Below are positions 52,401-61,522 of a stretch of 64,000 nt of DNA, one piece after another. The DNA lies in NCBI GenBank assembly GCA_037043015.1, contig CM073329.1, positions 3,860,648 through 3,924,647 on the forward strand, written 5' to 3'. Below the pieces are notes generated by a model. It was not told where the DNA came from, ran no database searches, and worked only from the letters and a program-made list of their open reading frames with translations. Numbering within the stretch: the stretch's first letter is position 1; each line of letters opens with the position of its first letter. This DNA is from Bryum argenteum (taxonomy: Eukaryota > Streptophyta > Bryopsida > Bryales > Bryaceae). The position numbers and the translations under genes are program-made.

Positions 52401-54113
52401 CCTGGTAATCACCCAAGTGCATCTAATGGCAATGGCACACCAGCAGCAGGTGGCGCGAGTAGCAATGGTGATGTTAATAGGAAGTGGCATCTCGCCAATG
52501 CAGGTGACAAAACTAGCAGCAGTAGCCATGCAGTGAAGGTGGAAGTCAAAGCACCAGTTCCAATCAAAACTCGCAGCATGGACGGGTCTAGACCGCCTCG
52601 GATCATTCCCGCAGCACCTGGATCTCTAGCTACTGGGATAGATGAAACAAGCTCAAGCTATTCAGCCACTTTATCAGCAACCTCACCAGGAATTACTCGT
52701 CCTACAAGTGCACCTGGCTTGGTAGCTTCTCAACGTCCAGGAAACCACTTCGGCCCTATTTTGCACGCTCAACCGCCGTTATCACGCTCTTTGAGTGCTG
52801 CAGGCCGTTTAGTTTTGGGAGCTGAATCCCCTTTTAGAGTACACAGCAACGGACATATTGACGCAAGTCCTCCAGTTTCGCCCTCATACAGAAATGCTGC
52901 TGCAGGGAGAATCAAAAGCTCTGGAGGTCTAGCCTCATATGCAGTTCCAAGTTCCGCAAATATCCATAGTGGAGGTTCGGGTATGACCACTTCAAGCGCA
53001 TACATGACTCCTTCCCCATCCCACGGAGGTGCTCCCTCAGCTTTCTCATCTGCACCCACGGCCTCAGCGGCGTCTCCTCCTTCGACACCGTCCAAGATGC
53101 CAGCAGGGCCTGCCCAGGTAGCCAAAACCGAGATCTCACCTTCATCTACACCAGGGTCGTTGCAACCTGCAGTAGTTTCACAAGGTCTTCCGGAGGTTCT
53201 CTCCACCCAAGAGAACAGTCAGATTGCTGCAGGTGGGCGAAGATCGCCGGTTGGCATTACTTTCGGCACGGTGACTCCGGAGGTCCTCCATCAGCAGCAG
53301 GATACAGAGGAACCAGAGCATCTGCACCGACAGCAGAAAGGTGGAGAACAGGCACAATCGCAGTTTCCGACATTAGCACCTCATCAGCAAGAATCCCTGG
53401 AGAGTCAAAAGCAGCAGCAGCAGCAGCAGCAGCAAGACAACTTGGTGTTTCAGGATGGTCTTTCGAGGCATCTCTCTCATGGCCAACAAGCTTATCAGAG
53501 ATCTGTCCATTCTAGCCTGTTACATGAGAATGGAGTGCTGGAAGCAGGACGGCATAACATGATGTCCTTGATGGAATCTGTGAATAATGGAGGAGCTATG
53601 GGGGAAGAATTCCCTCACCTGGACATTATCAATGATTTGTTGGAGGATGATCAGGGATGCTTTGGGTTGGCATTGAATACAATGGCGCAGCAAGCAGGAT
53701 CTGTCCCATTCTCCAACAACCGACATCTTAGTATGGCAATGCCCAAGCATAACCAGTACGGCCAGCTGCATTCGGACAGTAGCAACGAACCAAGTGATCG
53801 AGGGAGGACCTCAGATGACGACCGGCTGCACATGCACGAAGGAAATCATGGCAACATGAGAGACAACCGACGGATGGCTGTAGCCTTCTCGCACCAATCA
53901 TTGGGAAGACTACAGAGCCAGCATAGCAGCCACCTCGATAGTATCTATTGGCCCATCACCAGCGCAGGAATACCAGCCGCAAGCAACGCAAGAAACGGCT
54001 TAGACACTCACATGGGTTATCCTCTAGTGCAAAGCCATCACGTACAGGACTGCTCAGGATTCTCCTTGGGGCATAATGGTTATTCTGTATATGCTCCTGC
54101 TCAGCAGCCGTAG
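46485..54113 (+). CDS. MUSE13/14: MATH/TRAF-like domain protein, MUSE13/MUSE14 family
   Basis: Twelve GT-AG exons: 46485-46683, 47389-47500, 47998-48086, 48230-48298, 49146-49275, 49568-49726, 49905-50256, 50375-50487, 50842-50992, 51175-51671, 51833-52040, 52170-54113. They sum to 4023 nt, an unbroken frame of 1340 residues. The MATH domain spans about residues 70-200: LYGKFTWKIENFSEIS, FEVGGYKWYILVYPQG, LSLFLCVADYDKLLPGWSHF, HDWGWKKFMELSKV. Next come NPHRPFRCLDCQYRRELVRVYL, a conserved FVDEKKEKLGKLME region and a Lys/Glu coiled coil (about 410-500). A low-complexity Ser-rich C-terminal half has eight Gln near residue 1110. Arabidopsis MUSE13/14 (TRAF1b/a) are adaptors that link NLR immune receptors to SCF(CPR1) for degradation and also act in autophagy. 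The same role here is inferred. The protein is longer than the roughly 1050-residue Arabidopsis members. Confidence 0.9.
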
Positions 54114-54790
54114 CTCGTAGGTGCTACCTTCCTGTCACTGTCATCTCAACTGCTTATTTTTCCTTGGAAAGAAAACTTGATGACTCCTGGACCTTTTGAA
54201 ATGCATTTCCCTTGGAATTGGGTTCTTTTATTTCTCTAATCTTATTTCTCGCTTTATCTTTATCGAGCTCTAACTTAGCACTTCTGAGGAATCAATGACT
54301 TTCTACCTTGCAGACATCATGTACGACTCTGCTCCAGGTCTGTTCATTACCCTACTCTGTCCATCTATTCTTATTTGAAGCAAGCTAGCCTTCTGTCATG
54401 GCACACGCTGCAAATCCTGGTTGGAATCCGATCTTAGTTGTTAGGGTCCTAGACGCAGGCCTGTATTCTATGGTCCTGGGTCTATCCCTTGAATGTCTGT
54501 GTATAATGATTCGGCATCTACCAATGTCTTGTAAGTGCTACAGGACAGCGACTTGTGATGCAGAATTTTGCAGCCGTTTCGAATTGTTGTACACAAGAGC
54601 ATGCCAAAACTCAACAACAGCAACATCAACACCAGATCATTTGGAGATGAGCCCATATGAAGTTGAAGTGGGCCTTAACTCAATCCCTAAGTGGACCATG
54701 GGATTGGCCTTGAAATGTAAGGGCGGTGTCATGTGGGGGGCAGACATCTTAGCCTGCTGCCTCTGATTGGCAGTATTAACCTGCCGCATA
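54114..54790 (+). other. 3' flank / probable 3' UTR of the TRAF-like gene
   Basis: T-rich sequence follows the stop codon. An open frame at 54398-54766 has no recognisable similarity and is probably chance. No clear polyadenylation signal was fixed. Confidence 0.4.
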
Positions 54791-54814
54791 CCACACTAGT
54801 TGCAGGCTGTAGAG

Positions 54815-54875
54815 GGCAACCGGATCAGGGTGTTCGTGAAAGTACTGGAGAATAAACTGCATCGACTCTGGCCTC
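54815..54875 (-). pseudogene. Relic fragment of gypsy ORF3
   Basis: On the minus strand ESMQFILQYFHEHPDPVALY matches ESMHFVLKYFHEHPDLAAHY from ORF3 of copies A and B. The plus strand GGGTGTTCGTGAAAGTACT is visibly the same DNA as 20010-20030. It is a short, old remnant with no LTR seen nearby. Confidence 0.7.
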
Positions 54876-54889
54876 GCAATCTCTTTCAA

Positions 54890-55515
54890 ACAAAAAAAAC
54901 CATTCACGATACGAACATCATGAGTCAATCTAAACCTCCAATGACCACTAATTCAATCTGTGATTTGCGAACGTCGTGATGCATCGCTTCGTTTAGCTTC
55001 TTCAACTTTTTGCTAGAAACCTACTAGTCATTGAAGAAAAAATTGGAAAATTGTGATCTTGTAGTACTAATATCTTGTTCCTTAACTCGAAATATTTTCA
55101 AAGTTATTTTCATAAAGTCTACAACTGAAGGCATTTCATCACAAGTTTGCGAACTAGTTACCATGCTTCAAGGTTCAGTTGTTTTTCGTTCAAGACCTAA
55201 TCTGTTTAAAAAATGTCAAGAATTTCAAAGGTACTGTCCAAAAATTCGTAAAAGAGCTCTAGAAACATCCGCAGCTGAAAGCGGTTGCCAATCGAAAGCG
55301 GTTGCATTCATCTTCTTAGAGCAAAATGGAAGCAGACATGTTTGAGTGAGCACAAAGTTACTGCTGTGTTTTGTCTGAAGTAGCAATCATACATTGTCTG
55401 CGCACATGCTACTGCATCTATTCGTAGATATCCGGTAAATAGGGGATGCTGTGAATGCCTGTAAAGTGTAGCGGGAAGTGAGGCGCAAGTCTCTCCGTGA
55501 CGAGAAAGGACGGCC
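54890..55515. other. Intergenic, nothing recognised
   Basis: The stretch contains a 104-codon plus-strand frame (55031-55345) of unlikely composition for a gene and no repeat structure that I can support. Confidence 0.4.
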
Positions 55516-55587
55516 GCTGGATCGCTGTACATCTTCCCCGCTGGATCGCCGTACATCTTCCCCGCTGGATCGCCGTACATCGTCCCC
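55516..55587. repeat. 24-bp tandem repeat, three copies
   Basis: GCTGGATCGCCGTACATCTT followed by CCCC occurs three times head to tail with two substitutions (55516-55539, 55540-55563, 55564-55587). The period is a multiple of three, so the minus strand reads a repeated GKMYGDPA in an open frame. No gene is supported there. Confidence 0.95.
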
Positions 55588-55606
55588 ACATATGGCTCCA
55601 AATCTG

Positions 55607-55877
55607 CGATTTGGCAGGATATCCCCCACGCTGGGACTTACCAGGCGTGGGGTCTTGGATGAATCTTGTCCGGGCCCGCAAGGGTGAGGGGTAAAAGCCC
55701 CCTATTTTTTTGTTGTTGATTGGAAAAATGAGACTCCTTGAACTAATGTGGAGTCTCTGATTCCAAATATAAACTCAGAAAAAATAAAATAGGGCCGCAG
55801 GCTCTTTTTTTTAAAAGTAGGGAAAGAAGGCTCGAGGCATGGTAAGGTCCCAGCTTGGGGGATGTCCTGTCCACGCC
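55607..55877. mobile_element. MITE (about 271 bp), possibly Mutator-like
   Basis: The left end carries GGCAGGATATCCCCCACGCT and GGGACTTACC. The right end, inverted, carries GGACAGGACATCCCCCAAGC and TGGGACCTTACC. The candidate 9-bp target duplication CCAAATCTG occurs at 55598-55606 and 55878-55886, the length expected for Mutator-like elements. It has no coding capacity. A partial relative lies inside the CACTA element at 14104-14325. Confidence 0.75.
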
Positions 55878-55886
55878 CCAAATCTG

Positions 55887-56265
55887 TGCATCTCGAAAAA
55901 GCGTGTGCTCGCTTTTCCTCCTCAAGGAAAAACCTGCAAGTTTTTAATTCTACCTCTTCCAGTTATGGCGGCACGACGATGCAGCACTTGATTTGTCTGC
56001 GCGGCTACAGACTGCGCCGCTCTCCTTAGGCCGAACCCCGCGGGATGAATGAACAGAACCAGGTTTGCTGGATTGAGCTCTAGATGTCATCTCGTAGATG
56101 TAAATTGCTGTTAGACTGCCATCATTGTCATTTCAGCTTTTACCTATCTACTCTTGAATTTTCAACAGTGGTTGTTAGCAGTCAAACTACAAATTAGGTT
56201 CAAATTTTACTTAAATCTACATTGCGAGGTAGATTTGAGAGAACCTACTTGACAATATAAATGGG
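55887..56265. other. Intergenic, nothing recognised
   Basis: No coding frame or repeat that I can support. Confidence 0.4.
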
Positions 56266-56269
56266 AGAG

Positions 56270-56740
56270 AGGAATACTTCGTTGATTAAGTTAATTCTTC
56301 ACAAGCGGCATCTCTTCGTGTTGACAATCAGGCGAGTGTTCCTGCTCACGCGTGATGTGGCTCAGAAATCAGCTAGGTTTTCTCCTTTTCAGTCTCTTGG
56401 TAGGCTGAGCCTTTACAATGTCCTATTTCATATTTGCAGGTGCAGAGCTGTTCATTGTGTCGAGGTCTGTCTTTGAAATACGGGTGCGTTTCTTTCAATT
56501 CGGTGATGTTGTTCGTTCGTTGAAGTGCTCACTTTGCTATCCTTGCAGATAATGCTGAAGGTCGGCCACCTCCCTCTCTTGCTCAACAGCATACAGACAT
56601 GTATCATTTTCTCCTGTTTGAATTGGAGCTATGCCAGCTACATATGGTCATGAACTTACGTGACTTCGCAGCTCTCAAGTTCAGCAGTCACAGAGTGGGA
56701 AATGATTATGCAAGTCTTCTCCAAAAACTTCTCTTATAAC
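56270..56740 (+). pseudogene. Decayed partial copy related to the gene at 61523-64000
   Basis: The stretch from GTGTTGACAATCAGGC (about 56319) to the exon beginning TTGCAG|ATAATGCTGAAGG (about 56548) parallels 62033-62400. It shares TCTTGGTAGGCTGA, GTCTTTGAAATACGGGTG, TTTCTTTCAATT and GGTGATGTTGTTCGT, and the acceptor with the exon opening DN(A/P)EGRPP. The homologue of exon 2 has lost its frame, while part of exon 3 (DNAEGRPPPSLAQQHTDMYH) remains open. It has the same orientation as the intact-looking gene, so it is a dispersed partial duplicate about 5.7 kb away. Confidence 0.7.
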
Positions 56741-57359
56741 TGTCTTTCCAGGGCGGAGTGAATGAAGATTTTACAGCACTTTCCTAACATGAAGCTCGAG
56801 CCGCAAGTGGATTGTTCATACCGTACTTCGACCTCAGGTTCAACACCTAGGTGTCGAATAACTTGAATTTTTCAAGGTTTAGTGCTTACAACACTTCCTA
56901 ACATTATGTTTTTTCAGATTTTGACAATAGACAATTGATGATTCTTGTATCTCAGAACTTTGGGCAATAATGGGTTTCCCAATTATTTCTGCCGATCCTG
57001 AGGTTAGCGCAGGATACATCTGGCGGTATTTCTCACCTTTTTCGGCGCAGTGGATAATGGGCCAATTCGTGGCCGATGAGGAGAACACTTTGTGCATTCT
57101 ATTCACTTGTACGGTTGTACGCCTCCCTCCTTGCTCATCGCAAGTCCTCGGCAAATCTCATGCTTGACCATGGTGTACGGTAGATATACTGCATCTAGTA
57201 TGAATACGACCGTCCAGAGAGATTGCCGACGCGTGTGTCAGAAGCAATCCTTCTTGAAAATTTGTTGGCGAAGGTACACTGGAACCAGCTAGAGTTCAAT
57301 AGCTTTTGAGCACTGTTACAAGCTCAGGGCAAGAAGAGCCATGACCGAGAATTGAGACG
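56741..57359. other. Upstream region of the carbon-nitrogen hydrolase gene
   Basis: Nothing coding is supported. It presumably contains the promoter of the gene starting at 57360. No defined promoter elements were recognised. Confidence 0.35.
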
Positions 57360-58325
57360 ATGAGTGCAAGGCGAGTGATAGCTGCAGCGCAGACAGTTCC
57401 GATCAGCGGGGACGTGCACGCCAACATAAAGCAACATGTGGCGATGATGCAGGCAGCCGCCAGGCATGGAGTGCAACTGCTGGTGTTTCCGGAGCTGTCC
57501 TTGACAGGTTATGAACCATCACTGGCTCGAAAGCTGGCCGTGCAAGCGGACGACACCCTGCTGCAACCGCTTCGAGACCAAGCGGCGCTCAGTGGCATGA
57601 CGGCCGTCGTGGGCATGCCGCTCACGCTACCTGGTCGCCCGGGCTGTGTCTTCATCGGTGCTCTGGTGCTCGAGCCGAATGGTGGCGTCTGTGTGTACAC
57701 GAAGCAGCACCTGGCTCCGAGCGAAACCTCCGTGTTTGAGGTCGGCATGGGTGGCGCACCCGCACAGGTCTCTTCTTTCACCGCCACTGCCGTCCCATCA
57801 ACCCAATTCCAACATCCTTGTTATTCTTCTCTAGAAGCTCGTAGTGGGGTTTAAAATTCAAGGATTACTGCATTAGTTGATGCAGTTTATGCCTCCATCT
57901 TCGCACTCTTCACGGTCCTTGAATGAATGAATTGTTCTATGAACTAAAATCTGTGGCTGGAGCAGGTGGGTGATCAGCAAGTGGCAGTGGCAATATGCTA
58001 CGATACGGCGCACGCCAGCCACCCTGCTGCAGCTGCGGATGCTGGAGCCTCGATTTACGCCGCTGGGATTTGGAGCACCCCGGACGAGGCAGAGATGATC
58101 AAATGTCGATTTGAAGGGCACGCATCGCGGCATCATCTGACCATCGTGGTGGCCAACTATGGCGGTCCCACGAATGGCTCCGCTTCGGGTGGAGGAAGTG
58201 CAATCTGGTCTGCAGATGGTAAACTTGTTGTCAAGGCTCTCGAGAGCGGAGTCGCTCTTGTCGTTGCCACCGACGACGGTCACCGGTGGTCCGGAAATCT
58301 GATACTCGACATCCCTCTCTCTTGA
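57360..58325 (+). CDS. Carbon-nitrogen hydrolase (nitrilase superfamily), two exons
   Basis: Exons 57360-57767 and 57966-58325 (GCACAG|GTCTCT donor, GGAGCAG acceptor) join in phase to 255 residues, the usual length of a single nitrilase domain. The N-terminus VIAAAQTVPISGDVHANI is typical, which supports the ATG at 57360. The catalytic triad is intact: Glu45 in LVFPELSLTGYEP, Lys115 in VYTKQHLAP and Cys147 in VAICYDTAHASHP. The family hydrolyses nitriles or amides. The substrate here cannot be told, and omega-amidase or carbamoylase types are not excluded. The wording (ELSLTGYEP, SAIWSADGKLV, ANYGGPTNGS) is closest in style to bacterial family members. The exons are much richer in G+C than the surroundings. 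Transfer from bacteria with later intron gain is a possibility. Confidence 0.88.
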
Positions 58326-59002
58326 GTTTAGTTATGGTGAAACCACCTATAAGCGGGTACCTACCTAAAGGCGTGCACCCAAGATTCTTTCTTTCATGAA
58401 GATCTAAGTTAGACCTCCCTTGCATGTACCTCATGCAAACAGAATTAGGGTGCCCGCCTTTAGGCTACTGCTTCTGAAAATTGTATTTAATTATGTGTGA
58501 TTTTGTAAAAACCACAAAAATAGGGAAAGTGAGACTTTTCCTATTCCTCATCCCTGAAAAATAGTAACCCATTCATTTCTCTTTCCAAGTATATAGATTC
58601 CCTCAATTTCCCTTAAGTGCACGACAATAGGTGGTTTTACCATAGTGCCCTTGCAAGTTCGTGTTGAAGTAGCTACATCCACATCATATTTATTGACTAA
58701 AAAAACCCCAGAGACATTTAGATGTTTAGATGTTTAAACCCTTTAACCTAGGAGAGTCCAATCAACCATTTTATGATCGGTTCCAAATTTGAGGAGTTGG
58801 TAGCAGACTGAAAAGAGAAATTTTTTATGGTTTTTTAAAAATTTTCTTTTAGGATCTTGGTAAGTTGGAAACCACATCCAGTTCAGGGAACCTAGTTTGG
58901 ATTCATAGAATGTTCACAATGAGTCTTTAGACACAAATAAAGCAAAGGTTTCCTTAGTGTTTGGATGCTTGCTAATCTACAGATATGATGGTGTTCCTCT
59001 TA
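58326..59002. other. Intergenic, nothing recognised
   Basis: A/T-rich DNA. The phrase GGTGGTTTTACCATAGTGC (58630) inversely resembles GGTGAAACCACCT (58334), a weak dispersed palindrome. No gene is supported. Confidence 0.35.
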
Positions 59003-60417
59003 GGGCCGGTTTACACTACGGTGTAGAAGTCCACCGGTCAAGAAAAAAAGGGCGTTTCTCCATTGTGATTGGTCGAAAATGCCATTTTTCACCGGTGGGT
59101 GTTTACACTTGGTGAAGAAATCAAAGGTGGTGAACTTTTGTCATGGATGAAAAAATGACATGGTCGTTTAGGTGGCGGTACTTTTTGTTCAAGAGCTTTT
59201 TCGGAACACTGATTTCTTGTCCGGCCTCAAGAGGCTGGTCAAGAAATCACTGTCCCGGAAAAGGTCTCGACAATAAAAAAATCATTTTCAAAACAAAATC
59301 TTGGCCATAGATCTCATATCTGACTTTCAAAAACCTAAGGTTAAGCTATCAAGATTTGAACCTTGTATCTCATGACTACCAACCATGCCCCAAGGTGGCC
59401 ATCCATGTTTGGAGATACATGTATGGCCCTCCATGATTCCCAACCCACTTGGGATCGTATATATACACTTCCTACTCTAGCTCCACATGCTGTAGTAAAA
59501 TTTTCAAAGCCATTTTGAAGGCTTAGAGCTCATTTTCTTGGCATTTTATCATCTTTTCGTTCACTTGAGCAAGTGAAATACTAAATTTGATATTTATAAG
59601 GTGTTGATATATAGGTTCGACTTTAATCGCAAATAATAGTGACGATTCAAGGATTTTCATGTACGGCCAAGGCATGTCGAAAGAAATTTGAGATAGTTTT
59701 CAAGCATTAAAAGGAGGACAAACTTGATAACTTGATTACTTGAAATGACCACCATGAATGTAAGTTTTATGATTTGATTGATCATTGGTGGCATCAAGTC
59801 GGTTTCGTTATGAAACATATGAGTGGACAACACTAGTGTAGGAGGACAATAAAATCTAACAAATGCTAATGAAGATGAAATTCAACCGGTCACTACCATT
59901 CAATCCGCATTATCAAGTGCCTCAAAAAAGAAAAAATTCAAAACCGAGCTCTGCATTACTATTTTTGAATGACATTGAATATAATAGACCATGGCATGTT
60001 TCTATACTATTTGAAGTAAAAATGAACCATCAAATTTATTAGTCTACGGCAGAAGTCGATAATAAAATTATTTTGAAATTTACTCAATTTGCCATACATA
60101 TGCATATTTATTTTTATAAAAAGAAAATTTTGTTGATGTATTTTTATACAATGTGAGTGTAGAGAATTATGATTATTTATCACAAAAAATCTTCACCATT
60201 AGGTGAGCTTCTCTTCACCGGTGGACTTCTCCGGTGGACATCACCGCTAAACTTCTCCTCTAGGTGCTTAGACTACAATCGGTCAAGATCCCTTAAGAAA
60301 TTTTTTATTGCATTTAATTCTTCTCCGGCACATCCATCATTTGCCTCATATAACCATGTCTTGACCAAGCATACATGACCGACTGGAGGCCTTCTCCACC
60401 CTAGTGTAAACCGGCCC
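59003..60417. mobile_element. Non-autonomous terminal-inverted-repeat element (about 1.4 kb)
   Basis: The left end GGGCCGGTTTACACTACGGT is mirrored at the right end by TAGTGTAAACCGGCCC (60402-60417). Further in, GTGTAGAAGTCCACCGGTC on the left corresponds to the inverse of GACTGGAGGCCTTCTCCACC on the right. Additional ACCGGTGGAC / CACCGGTGG motifs lie near both ends. No transposase is encoded. The target duplication is not clear: flanks TTCCTCTTA and TTTCTCTAC are similar but not identical. It could be hAT- or Harbinger-derived. Confidence 0.7.
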
Positions 60418-61073
60418 TTTCTCTACATAATATACAATATGTGATTTCAATCAATCACATCAGATTTTCAATTACTAATAATAGAAACTATATCATCTAA
60501 TGTTCTTCAAGGTTTACTCTCTTTGATTCATTGTAAAATCACTAGTTTCTACTTTGAAAAATTTAAGTGTAGTAATCTAATCTAAGCATTAGTGTCTTCA
60601 TATTAACTTTTGAGCTTTCATAAGAGTCACAATCATTTCATAATATGTAACACATTTAAGATAATCTCCAATCTCTTTAGGCCTTTACATGTGAATGTGA
60701 TCTTCTTAATAACATCAATACACAAGAGCTGTTACTTGGTGCAATAGACGTTAATTGCGAACCCTAATAGTGAATGTCATATGTCACCATAGTGTTACAG
60801 CACTGATTGTCAAACCATAACACAAAATGTGAGAGCATGCAAGTGGAAGAATATATTGAAAGTGGTGCAATTGATAACTTGAAGGGACATTGATTGCAAT
60901 GGCAGCCCAAAGTGAACACTAATCTCAAGAGAATTGAAAAATAGTGTTCTTTACCAAAAGTTACGCATTACACTAATCTTCACATATCATTAATTAGCAA
61001 CTCTTGTGTAACAGAACAACTGTGGTCAATCAAAAGTACCCCTAGACTGACATTTAACCCAAATATGAATTTG

Positions 61074-61076
<3 letters not shown>
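60418..61076. other. Intergenic, nothing recognised
   Basis: A/T-rich, no open frames or repeats that I can support. Confidence 0.4.

Positions 61077-61111
<35 letters not shown>
61077..61111. repeat. (TA)17 microsatellite
   Basis: A perfect TA dinucleotide run about 410 bp upstream of the start codon of the last gene. Confidence 0.98.
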
Positions 61112-61113
<2 letters not shown>

Positions 61114-61522
61114 TTTTATTGAAGCAATCAATGTATTATCGATTGAAAGAAATACATCTGTTCCATAGAAGAATCTCTGGATGGATGAAGAATCGACTGC
61201 AGTTCAGTTGGTGTAACCTCTGTGGACAGAAAAGGAGAAGAGAAAAGGATGAAAAAGTAATTTTGAATGTGTGGTTCTTATTCATTCTCTTGAAGCACTA
61301 CATTGGTATGTCCGAATGCTTGCTTGCTGCAAAAGCTCGCTCTCTTGCGGTTGTCTGCACTCTCCAGCAGACAATGCCGATTGAAATGGCCATGGCGCAA
61401 TTCGCGATCTTCATTTTCAGATGCATTTTTGTTCAAATTCAACTCAGTACATCGAAGTATTTGTTGCGATCGTTAGAAGCGAGGGAGTTTTTGGTGTATC
61501 GCCATAGCCAGCCATCGGCAGT

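Noticed and set aside
54398..54766. 122-codon frame downstream of the TRAF-like stop
   Set aside because: Lies in the probable 3' UTR and has no recognisable features.
55031..55345. Plus-strand 104-codon frame between the TRAF-like gene and the MITE
   Set aside because: Composition and context do not suggest a gene and there is no similarity I recognise.
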